Notes: generated from the sequence alone by a model not told the origin. Shown: positions 1 to 9,590, numbered from the stretch's first letter. The stretch: 34,576 nucleotides of DNA from Flavobacterium sp. MC2016-06 (GCF_009711165.2 NZ_WMID02000045.1:1-34576), one strand, 5' to 3'. Translations and numbers: made by a program.

Positions 1-95
1 ACGGTGTAAATAAAGTTGTCATCGCTGAAGGTCTGGGCTGTAAGGCCGGAACTGGCTGACAACAATAAAATTATAATTGGTATATATTTTTTCAT
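1..95 (-). CDS. Secreted protein, N-terminus only (probable DUF6443/RHS-type)
   Basis: Only the first 31 codons lie in the window; the rest is beyond position 1. The visible protein starts MKKYIPIIILLL and reads as a signal peptide ending near LTAQ, followed by TFSDDNFIYT. A short 'SDDNFIYT' stretch directly after the signal peptide is how many Bacteroidetes DUF6443/RHS-repeat secreted proteins begin. It follows the large YD/RHS-like gene on the same strand after 57 bp, so the two are probably co-transcribed. The family call is from a few residues plus context; the signal peptide is much more certain than the family. Confidence 0.5.
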   Translation of the reverse strand, partial: MKKYIPIIILLLSASSGLTAQTFSDDNFIYT

Positions 96-152
96 GTTTT
101 TAGAATATATTTTTAATGATTTTTCAATACTACAATATCAAGGTTAATCGTT

Positions 153-3100
153 TTACTCTTCTGTCTCACCAGCACCCAAACAAACTCCATTTGCATTAGC
201 ATAAGCTTGTGCATTTGCAGTAACATCTGCCCATGCTTTATTATCTGCATCAGCTTGAGATATGGTAGATTGATATTTTCCTTGCTCTACAGAATAATAA
301 ACATATGGAAAAGTAGTTCCAGGAGGACAATAATCATTTTTATAAATCTGATAGACAATCTGCTGGCTTCTAAAAGTACAAACACCAGACGCATTAGCAT
401 TAGCCTGCCCATCTGTATTAAATTTAGTAAGTCCTGCAGCATCAGCAGCTGCTTGAGAAATTATCGACGTAACAGCACCTGTGGCTTGATTAAAAACAAC
501 ACTTGAGGCTGTTCCTCCTGAAGCACAGTTATTCTTGGTGAACGAACCGCTTCTGGCAATACTGTAAAAAGTACAAGTTCCATTTGTATTGGCATTTGCC
601 TGGCCTTGTGTATTAAAATAATTAACTGCCTGATTATCTGCATCCGCTTGAGAAACCATCGATATGAAAGTTGCTGCTGCCAGACTGTAACTTACGCTTG
701 AACCAACTCCACCTGAAGCACAGTTATTCTTAATAAATGAACCGCTTAAAGCCGCACTATTAAAAGTACAGGTGCCATTTGCATTCGCGTTAGCCTGCCC
801 GTTTGTATTAAATAAAGTAACCCCTTTAGAATCTGCATCAGCCTGTGAAACAGTAGATGTTGATGCACCTGCTGACTGGCTGTAACTTACACTTGAACCT
901 GTCCCGCCTGAGGCACAATTACTCTTAGTAAATGATCCACTTCTGGCGATACTGCTAAAAGTACAAGTACCATTTGTATTGGCATTTGCCTGACCGTTTG
1001 TATTGAATAAAGTAAGGCTTTTGGAATCTGCATCTGCCTGCGAAACAGTAGATGTTGAAGCGCCAACTGCCTGGTTGTAAATTACACTTGAACCTGTTCC
1101 GCCTGAGGCACAGTTATTTTTTGTAAATGATCCGCTTCTGGCAATACTGCTGAAAGTACAGATACCATTTGCATTGGCATAAGTCTGCCCGTCAGTATTG
1201 AATTTAGTAAGTCCTAATGAATCTGCATCAGCCTGCGAAACAGTAGATGTTGAAGCGCCAACTGCCTGGCTGTAACTTACACTTGAACCAGTCCCACCTG
1301 AAGCACAATTATTCTTTGTAAATGAGCCACTTCTGGCAATACTGCTAAAAATACACGTACCATTTGTATTGGCATTAGCCTGTCCGTTGGTATTAAATAA
1401 AGTAAGACCTTTAGAATCTGCATCAGCTTGGGAAACTGTTGATGTTGATGCTCCAACGACCTGGCTGTAACTTACACTTGAACCTGTCCCACCTGAAGCA
1501 CAATTATTCTTAGTAAATGAACCGCTTCTGGCAATACTGCTAAATGTACAAGTACCATTTGCATTGGCATTAGCCAACCCATTGGTGTTAAATAAAGTAA
1601 GACCTTTAGAATCTGCATCAGCTTGAGAAACTGTTGATGTCGATGCACCAACAGCCTGGCTGTAACTCACGCTTGAGCCAACTCCGCCTGAAGCACAGTT
1701 ATTCTTTACAAATGATCCGCTCCTAGCAATACTGCTGAAAGTACAGGTCCCAATCGTATTGGCATTAGCCTGTCCATCTGTATTAAACTTAGTAAGTCCT
1801 AATGCATCTGCATCGGCCTGTGAAAGGGTGGATGTTGAAGCTCCAGCTATCTGATTGTAACTTACACTTGAACCAGTTCCGCCAGAGGCACAGTTATTTT
1901 TGGTAAATGAACCGCTTCTGGAAATACTTTTATAATAAACAACACTAGTTGATGTATTATCAGCACAATTTATCTGTTGTCCTTTGTAATTATAACAATA
2001 CTTTTGAAGAACATTTAAGTCCTTATCTTTTACAAATTTTAATCTGCCTGCATTATCATATTCATAATAAGAAGATATTCCTTTAGGATCCGTAACACTA
2101 GTAACTCCAATTAGAGGATTATAGGTATATGTAGAAATAAATGCAGTCGTTAATAAGTTTCTTAATGCACTTAGTCCATTACGTAAAAGCTGTTCTGTAC
2201 AATCCGTAGACATACAATTATCAATATCAGCATTTGAGAGTGTCTGTAAACTTGTAATGGTAGCTGCAGGAATAGATGCATAGGCTAAATTTTCAATTTT
2301 TGCTATTGGCTGGGTTTGATTATACCCCCAAATAATAGATACTGGCATTCCTCCTTCAGGTGTATATTGCAGAATATTACCTTTATCATCATATTTATCA
2401 TAGGTGATTTTTTTCTCTAAATTTCCAATATTGGAAATAAGAGGTAATGCATTAGGAAACTTCGCGGCATAAACCGATTTTGGAAGCAATAAATTATTTG
2501 TATCCGTACTTTTATCATATACGGTCAACTGTTCAGATAATTTTGTATTTCCATTAAATGTTTGTGTATCTAAAGGAATCTGAATCATATTTTTAGCAAC
2601 AAAATCTGAAATAAATGGCTTAGCTGTCATTTCTGAATCTTGTGCATAAAAATATTTTGTCGTTAATGATTCATTTTTTGAATTTGAAAAAACTACACTT
2701 GAAAGCTGACAATGAAGCGGATTATTATAATTATAAGTCGTTTCAACTGTTATGGGATTAGTTCCATTTTTATCAAAGGTTGTTTCAGTCGATTTTTTTA
2801 AGTATTTCCAAACAGAATATAATTTAAAATAAGACATTTCAAACGTTGATCTTCTAATCATAATCTGATTACTATAACCAGCGCATGTTAAATCTCCTGT
2901 CAGTTTATTGATAATTAGACCTAATGAGTGTTTTTCATTAGGATATGAAGCGGTTGTAAAAAAGGAGTTATTTTCACCGAAACCATAATAGTATTCATTT
3001 ACTGTTTTTTTTACTGGCAAGTAACTTCCAAGATTGTATTTATATACATTTTGCTCTAATAAATCGCCACGTTTAAAATCAAGACTTGTTGTAGGAGCGC

Positions 3101-5375
3101 CTCTTGAAATACTGTAACTATTGTCATCTTCGACAATACTGTACTTAAAGTCTGTATAACCATTTTGAAGGTTTTGATCATTATACACCCTAACATCAGA
3201 ATACATAATGTGATATCCCTGAAGTCCTGATAATGGCAGATAGTTTTTAGAATTCCTACAGCGATAAGTCATACATCCATCACTAATACCAATAGCTGCT
3301 GATCCTCCTACAAGTCCACAAGATGGATTACATTTAGTTTCAACATAAGAATATCTAGGAGGAGCAACCACAACTCCTGATGACTGTAAAGAATTTACTA
3401 TATTTTTATAGGTGTAAAACTGTTTGGTGCTGGGAGTGCTCAAATTATCACTGTCATAATTAGCAATACTTTTTACACGTAATCCTCCAACTTGAATATT
3501 CTTTAATACTTGTGTATCTGTACCTTCTAATTCTACCCATGTAATTGCCGCTCCTCCGCCACTGTATATTCCATCAACATGCAATGTATAAGTACCTGGA
3601 GCCAAATTCAGCATTTTATAAACTAAATGTGTATTTGTTGTACTCGCAGTAACAACAGTATATACGATATTATTAGTATTATTGTTACTATCTGTTAAAT
3701 AAATATTTACAAAATTACTAGTGGTTTGTTCACCAAGACTAATATCTTTTACGATCACAGCACTATCGGGAACATAAGTGGAAGGAATTGTAAAAGTTTG
3801 AGTTAAATATTGTGCTTCATTAGGAAGTCCTAACTCTTCTTGACCAACTATATGTAAATCAGCTGACTTATCAATTCTTTTTGCGTAAGTTTTAAAAATA
3901 CCATAATAATCATTAAGCTCATAATCAAAGGCAGAAGATCCACCAGTAGGATAGATTATTCTATTCAAAACGCCTAATTTTGTCATCTCTAATTCAGGAT
4001 CTCTAGTTACACCATCAAAGAAATTCAAAGCATAATCTACACTATATTTACCAGCTGAAGATTTAAAATATCCCCAATGATCATAACTCAAATCTAATCT
4101 TCCAGGCAGAGCAATATTTTCATTGTACTTAAATTGATAAGCTGGATCAGAATTTTTCTTTAGCGAAATTAATTTTAATCTATAATAATCACTAGACATT
4201 CCTGGATTAGTACAGGGAGTATAATTAGGTAAATTAAAATATCCATGTTCAAAAACATAAGAATCATTTCTTGCTCCGCCATTGATCTTTATTTCTTTTA
4301 AAGCAAATCCTCCGTTTAAAACTTCGTTGGCAGCTGTAGTTGTTTGAGGCAGATCAAGTCTAGGACAATTCTCATACAAAAACTGAATATTCTCACTCGT
4401 ATTAGTTGTTATTGAAATTAATCGTTTTCCTTTTAAAATGATAGTATTTTTAGTTTCCGTCTCCACAAACAGTGGCAAACCGCCAGGAATAAGTTCACCT
4501 GACATACCACTTGGTACATAGGTCGAAGTTCTTGAACTAAATACAGATGGATCATTATAAGAATATTTTTCATCCTCATAATTAAAATTAATAATTTCGT
4601 TATTTACGGTTTCAATTTTTACGATGTGAAAACTATAACTCTTAGTTTCATTATAAGAACTACTATAAGCAGGAGATTCAATACTTGTAGATGCTGTTGT
4701 AGTTTCAGAAATTCTCTCAAAAGTATATTTTGTACCCTTTTCATCTGTAATAATAAATGAATAGTAACCATTTCTTACAATTTTTATTGGAGCATACGGC
4801 ATTGGATTAGCGGCGCCATCTTTTGAATAAAAGAATTTTCCATTCAAATTACCGCAATTATAATAATAAATATCAGGCTGAGTATCTACTCCCTCAGAAG
4901 TCAAATTTAATGCTGTAAAATAATCCGGATTAGTAGGATTATTTTGATCAGCAAGTTCAATCGTTGGATCAAGTTCTCTATCTTGAGGTATTGTATTTGC
5001 TATTCCTGCAAAACCACTTCCTGCCTCATAGTCATCAAGATCATTTACTTGATTATAAATCATCCCTCCGCTGTTTAAAGTCCAGCCTAAACCTACATTA
5101 CCAGCAATCTCTTCAATCCTAATCCCAGATGAGTGATAGCTCATAGAGATAGGAAATTCAAAATCTTTTAATTTAATTGTATAAATTGGAATAGAAATAT
5201 TAGGAATACCAGTAGTGTTTGATACTGGTATATCTGTAAACTTAAACAAAGAAAAAGCCTCAGGTGTTGGAGGACTTAATTTTGGAGTTTGAAAACTTGG
5301 AGTAGTTTGTGATTTTACTATATTTAAACAAAAGATAGATATAACGACTAACAGTATTTTTATTGTTTTTCTCAT
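153..5375 (-). CDS. Large secreted YD/RHS-like protein with C-terminal DUF5977-type repeats
   Basis: A 1740-residue exported protein. Residues 1-22 are a signal peptide (MRKTIKILLVVISIFCLNIV, ending KSQ). The region after it carries GIPNISIPIYTI, FPISMSYHSSGIRIEEIA and VGLGWTLNSGG, the SpvB/RHS-like opening typical of Bacteroidetes RHS-related proteins. Near residues 1090-1130 there is a YD-type segment (YYEYDNAGRLKFVKD). From residue 1149 to the end are nine tandem units: eight of exactly 65 residues and a divergent last unit of 72. Each carries NNCASGG and SQADAD motifs and a GxC near its end, matching DUF5977. No complete RHS core or toxin domain is visible. It is likely cell-surface or secreted; whether it is part of a polymorphic toxin or an adhesin is not shown. 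The start is the ATG directly before the signal peptide. Confidence 0.85.
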   Translation of the reverse strand: MRKTIKILLVVISIFCLNIVKSQTTPSFQTPKLSPPTPEAFSLFKFTDIPVSNTTGIPNISIPIYTIKLKDFEFPISMSYHSSGIRIEEIAGNVGLGWTLNSGGMIYNQVNDLDDYEAGSGFAGIANTIPQDRELDPTIELADQNNPTNPDYFTALNLTSEGVDTQPDIYYYNCGNLNGKFFYSKDGAANPMPYAPIKIVRNGYYSFIITDEKGTKYTFERISETTTASTSIESPAYSSSYNETKSYSFHIVKIETVNNEIINFNYEDEKYSYNDPSVFSSRTSTYVPSGMSGELIPGGLPLFVETETKNTIILKGKRLISITTNTSENIQFLYENCPRLDLPQTTTAANEVLNGGFALKEIKINGGARNDSYVFEHGYFNLPNYTPCTNPGMSSDYYRLKLISLKKNSDPAYQFKYNENIALPGRLDLSYDHWGYFKSSAGKYSVDYALNFFDGVTRDPELEMTKLGVLNRIIYPTGGSSAFDYELNDYYGIFKTYAKRIDKSADLHIVGQEELGLPNEAQYLTQTFTIPSTYVPDSAVIVKDISLGEQTTSNFVNIYLTDSNNNTNNIVYTVVTASTTNTHLVYKMLNLAPGTYTLHVDGIYSGGGAAITWVELEGTDTQVLKNIQVGGLRVKSIANYDSDNLSTPSTKQFYTYKNIVNSLQSSGVVVAPPRYSYVETKCNPSCGLVGGSAAIGISDGCMTYRCRNSKNYLPLSGLQGYHIMYSDVRVYNDQNLQNGYTDFKYSIVEDDNSYSISRGAPTTSLDFKRGDLLEQNVYKYNLGSYLPVKKTVNEYYYGFGENNSFFTTASYPNEKHSLGLIINKLTGDLTCAGYSNQIMIRRSTFEMSYFKLYSVWKYLKKSTETTFDKNGTNPITVETTYNYNNPLHCQLSSVVFSNSKNESLTTKYFYAQDSEMTAKPFISDFVAKNMIQIPLDTQTFNGNTKLSEQLTVYDKSTDTNNLLLPKSVYAAKFPNALPLISNIGNLEKKITYDKYDDKGNILQYTPEGGMPVSIIWGYNQTQPIAKIENLAYASIPAATITSLQTLSNADIDNCMSTDCTEQLLRNGLSALRNLLTTAFISTYTYNPLIGVTSVTDPKGISSYYEYDNAGRLKFVKDKDLNVLQKYCYNYKGQQINCADNTSTSVVYYKSISRSGSFTKNNCASGGTGSSVSYNQIAGASTSTLSQADADALGLTKFNTDGQANANTIGTCTFSSIARSGSFVKNNCASGGVGSSVSYSQAVGASTSTVSQADADSKGLTLFNTNGLANANANGTCTFSSIARSGSFTKNNCASGGTGSSVSYSQVVGASTSTVSQADADSKGLTLFNTNGQANANTNGTCIFSSIARSGSFTKNNCASGGTGSSVSYSQAVGASTSTVSQADADSLGLTKFNTDGQTYANANGICTFSSIARSGSFTKNNCASGGTGSSVIYNQAVGASTSTVSQADADSKSLTLFNTNGQANANTNGTCTFSSIARSGSFTKSNCASGGTGSSVSYSQSAGASTSTVSQADADSKGVTLFNTNGQANANANGTCTFNSAALSGSFIKNNCASGGVGSSVSYSLAAATFISMVSQADADNQAVNYFNTQGQANANTNGTCTFYSIARSGSFTKNNCASGGTASSVVFNQATGAVTSIISQAAADAAGLTKFNTDGQANANASGVCTFRSQQIVYQIYKNDYCPPGTTFPYVYYSVEQGKYQSTISQADADNKAWADVTANAQAYANANGVCLGAGETEE
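156..1931 (-). repeat. Tandem 195-bp repeats encoding nine DUF5977-like units
   Basis: Inside the large secreted gene, eight consecutive 195-bp units (65 codons each) run from 1931 down to 372, followed by a diverged ninth unit down to 156. The landmark GAAGCACA(G/A)TTATTCTT recurs about every 195 bp (near 520, 715, 910, 1105, 1300, 1495, 1690 and 1885). Central units are nearly identical at DNA level, whereas the copies next to the C-terminus have drifted. Each unit encodes two cysteines, one early and one at the end. Such an array can gain or lose units by recombination without changing frame. Confidence 0.95.
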
Positions 5376-5435
5376 TCTAATTTTAATTAACTATTCTTAT
5401 TACTTTGACCGATTCTGTTTTTAATATTAATGATG

Positions 5436-5718
5436 TTAATTCCTTCTGAGTATAGGTTTAAATCTACTGGCACCGTTCTGCTTTTCGATCATTTTCCAGG
5501 CCCAAAAATCTAAATCATCATGTTTGTTTATCCTTTTCTTTATTCCCTGTTTTATCAGAAACAGAACTTCCTGCCAGAATAAAACCATAATCAGCTGTCG
5601 GCTGTGCATCAAAAAGATAATCAGCATGTTTTCCACCATATGCTTTTTTCCAAAGAATATTTTGGGAATAACTAATCAATGGCAGACAAAATGGAAGTAT
5701 TAAGTAAAGTTTTTTCAT
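5436..5718 (-). pseudogene. Frameshifted, truncated remnant of a secreted protein gene
   Basis: An ATG at 5718 starts MKKLYLILPFCLPLISYSQ, a clear signal peptide, followed by NILWKKAYGGKHADYLFD, QPTADYGFILAGSS and GNKEKDKQT, then a stop near 5518. A second minus-strand frame overlapping it continues plausibly as NKHDDLDFWAWKMIEKQNGA and stops at 5436. Joined by a single frameshift they read like the start of a Bacteroidetes secreted repeat protein with 'YGG..D..F.xxQPTxDGGFIxAGS' and 'DxWxxKxD' units. Only the first unit survives, so the gene is both frameshifted and truncated. It lies 60 bp upstream of the large secreted gene on the same strand. A sequencing error could explain the shift but not the missing remainder. 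Confidence 0.6.
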
Positions 5719-5973
5719 ACGTGATTTTTGATTACGAATTGGGAAAAATTTAATTTTGTACACAAATCTAAGCGAGTGATTTGTATAAACTTTACGGGTT
5801 TCCACATTTTGAAATATTTTTTCTTAAAAATTCTCAACAGAACCATTAAAAACAAAACGTATGATGAATTATAATTTATAAAAATCTAAAAACAGCGTGT
5901 ATTTTTAATAATTTTTACAAAAAAAATAACAATATGACATCTGCAACTTAAACATCAAAAAGGGTATTTATAC

Positions 5974-6006
5974 TTTAAATACTAAACCTCAAATCAATTA
6001 TTTTTG
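5974..6006 (+). promoter_or_regulatory. Putative Bacteroidetes-type promoter for the PhyH gene
   Basis: TATTTTTG at 5999-6006 matches the TAnnTTTG -7 element. A weak TTTA at 5974-5977 sits 21 bp upstream where the -33 TTTG is expected. The start codon follows at 6030, leaving a short leader. The rest of the 311-bp gap from 5719 is AT-rich, with nothing else recognised. Confidence 0.35.
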
Positions 6007-6029
6007 AATTAACCTAAACAACCCAAAAT

Positions 6030-6950
6030 ATGCCTTGGACTACTCTTGAAAAACTATGGAATCGTGCTCTAAATCCTTCTAATCTTCCTGCAGAAGACAA
6101 TACTTTGACTTGGGATGCAGAAATTAAAGCCTTGTACCAATTAGGTATTGGCATGGAAGATACACTTCAGTTTTTATATTTTGAAAAACCTGATTTTGAA
6201 ACTTTTAAAATGTGGATCAATACTAGACAAAAAGATAAAAATGTAGAATTTGACGATCTCAGCGATAATGTTCTTTCTGAAGAAGATCTTCAATTCTGGA
6301 ACGAGAATGGCTATGTGATTGTAAAAAATGCCATTTCGAAAGAAGATTGCGAAGATACGCAAGAGGCTATTTGGAATTACTTGGAAATGGATCTGAACAA
6401 AAAAGAAACTTGGTATAAAAGACATCAAAATCAAAAAGGATTAATGCTCAATTTTTCGGATCATGAAACTTTAAATAGAAACCGATTTTCGCCGAAAATT
6501 AAAAAAGCATACGAACAGCTTTATAATACAACCAAAATATACAAAACGATTGACAAAGTAAGTTTTAATCCACCAGAAACCAATGAATTTACTTTTTTAG
6601 GAAGTCCGCTTCATTGGGATACAAGTTTACACCAGCCTATTCCTTTTGCACTTCAAGGACTTCTCTACCTCACAGATTGCAGCATTGATGATGGTGCTTT
6701 TCATTGCGTTCCGGGTTTTCATAATAAAATAAATGATTGGTTAGATAATCTCGAACCAAATGAAAAACCAAGAGATAAAGCCATTAAAACATTACAGCCG
6801 AAACCTATAATTGGTAATGCCGGCGATTTTATAATCTGGAACAATACTTTACCACATTGTGCAACTCCAAACAAAGGAAAAAAGCCAAGAATGGTGCAAT
6901 ATCTTACCTACTTAACCAATGATTATAATGCTTCAGGAAAATGGCTGTAA
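6030..6950 (+). CDS. Phytanoyl-CoA dioxygenase (PhyH) family Fe(II)/2-oxoglutarate oxygenase
   Basis: A 306-residue cytoplasmic protein with no signal peptide. The double-stranded beta-helix part carries an HWD motif (His195, Asp197) and a distal His276 in LPHCATPN, giving the facial triad that binds Fe(II). Arg287 is placed to bind the 2-oxoglutarate carboxylate. FHCVPGFH (residues 224-231) is also typical of PhyH proteins. The N-terminal 80 residues form a small helical extension. The family hydroxylates diverse small molecules; the substrate cannot be read from sequence. It is followed by an arylsulfatase on the same strand after 198 bp, so a shared role in breaking down or modifying an organic substrate is possible but unproven. 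Confidence 0.85.
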   Translation: MPWTTLEKLWNRALNPSNLPAEDNTLTWDAEIKALYQLGIGMEDTLQFLYFEKPDFETFKMWINTRQKDKNVEFDDLSDNVLSEEDLQFWNENGYVIVKNAISKEDCEDTQEAIWNYLEMDLNKKETWYKRHQNQKGLMLNFSDHETLNRNRFSPKIKKAYEQLYNTTKIYKTIDKVSFNPPETNEFTFLGSPLHWDTSLHQPIPFALQGLLYLTDCSIDDGAFHCVPGFHNKINDWLDNLEPNEKPRDKAIKTLQPKPIIGNAGDFIIWNNTLPHCATPNKGKKPRMVQYLTYLTNDYNASGKWL

Positions 6951-6972
6951 TTTCATTTTTTTTATAAAAAAC

Positions 6973-6998
6973 AGGTTTCATTTTATAAGATGAAACCT
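6973..6998 (+). promoter_or_regulatory. Inverted-repeat element upstream of sulfatase 1 (shared with sulfatase 2)
   Basis: AGGTTTCAT (6973-6981), an 8-nt spacer TTTATAAG, then ATGAAACCT (6990-6998): a perfect 9-bp inverted repeat 150 bp before the sulfatase start. The 23 bp at 6974-6996 differ by a single base from 13663-13685 in front of the second sulfatase. No T-tract follows it on the plus strand, so it is a poor terminator for the PhyH gene; T-rich sequence lies on its left side. It could be an operator, an RNA hairpin or a dispersed repeat. Confidence 0.5.
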
Positions 6999-7148
6999 AA
7001 TAACATGTCATTTTGAAGAGAAATTAAAAGGAAATCAGGAAATTTGAGAGTAATATATGTAAGTAAAAAATTACGTATTCTTTCAGATAATAAATAAATT
7101 TTAAAGGCCAAAATTTATCCAATTTCCAAACCATTTAATCCTTTCAAC

Positions 7149-9590
7149 ATGAAGACAATTAGACATTCAATGCTCAAAAAAATCGCTCTGCTGGTTTTAA
7201 TTTGCCTTTTTTCGAATATTTCACAAAAAGTATATTCACAATCTGATCCCAGAGAAGTTCGAAAAGAAAATTTTCATGGCGTTATTAAACTAGACGTTAG
7301 AGACTCAAAAGCTGACTGGGCTCCCTATACTCCCAAAAAGGCACCAGATGGCGCACCAAACGTACTTTTTGTTTTGTATGATGACACAGGTCTTGCTGCG
7401 TGGTCACCTTTTGGAGGAGCCATAAACATGCCTACATTACAAAAGTTAGCTAATAATGGATTGATTTATACACAATGGCATACTACTGCATTATGTTCTC
7501 CAACTAGATCTACGCTCTTAACAGGTAGAAATCACCATTTAACTGGTAATGCAGCGATTACAGAAACTGCAAATGGTTTTCCTGGCGCACATGGCCGTAT
7601 TCCAGAACAATGCGAAACAATTGGACAGGTTTTACAAGAAAACGGATGGAGTACTTTTTGGATAGGAAAAGACCACAATGTACCAGAGCAAGATGTTGCT
7701 TCTGGAGCGAGTCGTAAACAATGGCCAACGCAATTAGGTTTTGATCGTTATTATGGATTCTTAGGTGGAGAAACCAATCAATGGTATCCAGATTTAGTAG
7801 AAGACAATCACTTTATAGAACCTCCTTATAGTCCAGAAGAAGGTTACCATTTGTCTAAAGATTTAGCCGATAAATCTATTGAATATATTCAAGATCAAAA
7901 AGCAACAAATCCATCTAAACCTTGGTTTTTATGGTACTGCCCTGGAGCAAATCATGCACCGCATCATGCACCACAGGAATATATAGACAAATACAAAGGT
8001 AAATTTGATGAAGGATACGACGCTTACCGTAAATGGGTTTTACCTCGTATGATTGCTAAAGGTATTTTGCCTAAAGATACAAAATTGACTGAATTTAATT
8101 TTTTACCAAAAGAAATTGCTAATGAAGGAGATTTTGTTCGTCCTTGGGATAAATTAAAACCAGAGGAGAAAAAATTATTCTCAAAATTAGCCGAAGTATA
8201 TGCTGGTTTCTCTGAATATACTGATGCGCAGGTTGGTCGAGTAATTGATTATTTAGAAAAAACTGGACAATTGGAAAATACAGTTGTTATTTATGCAGCG
8301 GATAACGGAGCATCGGGCGAAGGTTCTCCAAACGGTTCTGTTAATGAAAACAAATTCTTTAATGGGTACCCAGACGAACTTGCTGAAAATTTAAAATTAA
8401 TAGATAAATTAGGCGGACCTGATACGTACGAACATTATCCTACCGGCTGGGCTGCAGCTTTTTCTACTCCATTTAAAATGTTTAAACGCTATAGCGAATA
8501 TGCAGGAGGAACTGCAGATCCATTGGTAATTTCATGGCCAAAAGGAATTAAAGCTAAAGGTGAAGTTCGTAATCAATACCATCACTCTACAGATATTGTT
8601 CCTACTATTCTTGAAATATGCGGCCTTGAGATGCCAAAAGTCCACAATGGTGTTGGGCAATATCCTCTTTCTGGAGTATCTATGAAATATAGTTTTGATG
8701 CAAAACCAGATGATCCAACACAAAAACATGTTCAATATTATGCCATGTTAGGTTCTCGCGCTATCTGGAAAGACGGCTGGAAAGCAGTTGCGCTTCATGC
8801 TCCGTTAACGGGTAAAGGACATTTTGATCAAGACGAATGGGAATTGTATAATACTAACATTGACCGCTCTGAATCGAATAATGTAGCAAAGAAAAATCCA
8901 GATAAATTAAAAGAATTAATCGCTGCTTGGATGGATGAAGCAGATAAAAACTTGGTTTTACCATTGGATGATAGAACAGCAATTGAAATTATTGGTTTGG
9001 AAAGACCATCTGAAGAAGCGCCGCGTGAGAGATATGTTTATTATCCCGGAACTGCTCCTGTACCAGAAGGTGTAGCTGTAAATGTGAGAGGTCGTTCGTT
9101 TAAAATTGTAGCCGATGTAGAAATTAAAGATGCTAAGGCTTCAGGAGTAATTTTTGCGCACGGTTCTCGTTTTGGTGGTCATGCTTTATTTATTAAAGAT
9201 GGTAAACTAAATTATGTTTACAACTTCTTAGGAATTCAGCCGGAACAAAAATATGTTTCTTCGACTGCAATTACAACGGGTAAATATACAATGGGTATGG
9301 AATTTATTAGAGAAAAAACGGGTGAACATGGAGAACAAATTGGAACTATGAAGTTATATATTAATGGTAAAGAAGTTGCTTCTGGACCTATGAAAACGCA
9401 GCCTGGTAAATTTACACTTTCTGGAGACGGACTTTGTGTAGGTTTTGACAGTGGTGATGCTGTAAGTAAAGAATACAAAACACCTGGAACCTTTAAAGGC
9501 GGCACTATTTTAGGCGTTGGTATAGATGTTAGTAAACAACAATATATCGATTTACAAAAAGAAGCTCTTAGAGCGCTGAAAAGAGATTAA
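7149..9590 (+). CDS. Secreted arylsulfatase, formylglycine-dependent (sulfatase 1)
   Basis: An 813-residue sulfatase with an N-terminal signal peptide ending near VYSQ (residue 31). The sulfatase signature CSPTR (116-120) supplies Cys116, the residue converted to formylglycine, and Arg120. Further conserved active-site residues are Asp78-Asp79 (metal), Lys174 and His176 in WIGKDHN, His269 in NHAPHHAP, and Asp385-Asn386 in DNG. After the alpha/beta catalytic domain, the last 170 or so residues look like a beta-sandwich extension. The overall layout is that of AtsA-like arylsulfatases (S1_4-like), acting on sulfate esters outside the cytoplasm. The substrate is not evident. A paralogue lies at 13762. 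The formylglycine-generating or radical-SAM maturation enzyme it needs is not encoded in this window. The start chosen gives a usual signal peptide; an internal Met8 is an alternative. Confidence 0.92.
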   Translation: MKTIRHSMLKKIALLVLICLFSNISQKVYSQSDPREVRKENFHGVIKLDVRDSKADWAPYTPKKAPDGAPNVLFVLYDDTGLAAWSPFGGAINMPTLQKLANNGLIYTQWHTTALCSPTRSTLLTGRNHHLTGNAAITETANGFPGAHGRIPEQCETIGQVLQENGWSTFWIGKDHNVPEQDVASGASRKQWPTQLGFDRYYGFLGGETNQWYPDLVEDNHFIEPPYSPEEGYHLSKDLADKSIEYIQDQKATNPSKPWFLWYCPGANHAPHHAPQEYIDKYKGKFDEGYDAYRKWVLPRMIAKGILPKDTKLTEFNFLPKEIANEGDFVRPWDKLKPEEKKLFSKLAEVYAGFSEYTDAQVGRVIDYLEKTGQLENTVVIYAADNGASGEGSPNGSVNENKFFNGYPDELAENLKLIDKLGGPDTYEHYPTGWAAAFSTPFKMFKRYSEYAGGTADPLVISWPKGIKAKGEVRNQYHHSTDIVPTILEICGLEMPKVHNGVGQYPLSGVSMKYSFDAKPDDPTQKHVQYYAMLGSRAIWKDGWKAVALHAPLTGKGHFDQDEWELYNTNIDRSESNNVAKKNPDKLKELIAAWMDEADKNLVLPLDDRTAIEIIGLERPSEEAPRERYVYYPGTAPVPEGVAVNVRGRSFKIVADVEIKDAKASGVIFAHGSRFGGHALFIKDGKLNYVYNFLGIQPEQKYVSSTAITTGKYTMGMEFIREKTGEHGEQIGTMKLYINGKEVASGPMKTQPGKFTLSGDGLCVGFDSGDAVSKEYKTPGTFKGGTILGVGIDVSKQQYIDLQKEALRALKRD

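Noticed and set aside
207..643. Open frames on both strands within the DUF5977 repeats
   Set aside because: They are alternative frames of a low-complexity repeat and encode repetitive nonsense.
156..1931. Regular repeats that might be taken for a CRISPR array
   Set aside because: The 195-bp units are contiguous, have no unique spacers and are in-frame coding sequence of the large secreted protein.
5719..5805. Upstream start for the secreted remnant
   Set aside because: The extra 29 residues put a charged, non-signal leader before an obvious MKK-type signal peptide.
6973..6998. Terminator of the PhyH gene
   Set aside because: The hairpin is followed by AATAACATG rather than a T-tract on the plus strand, and an almost identical copy precedes sulfatase 2, where no gene ends on that strand.
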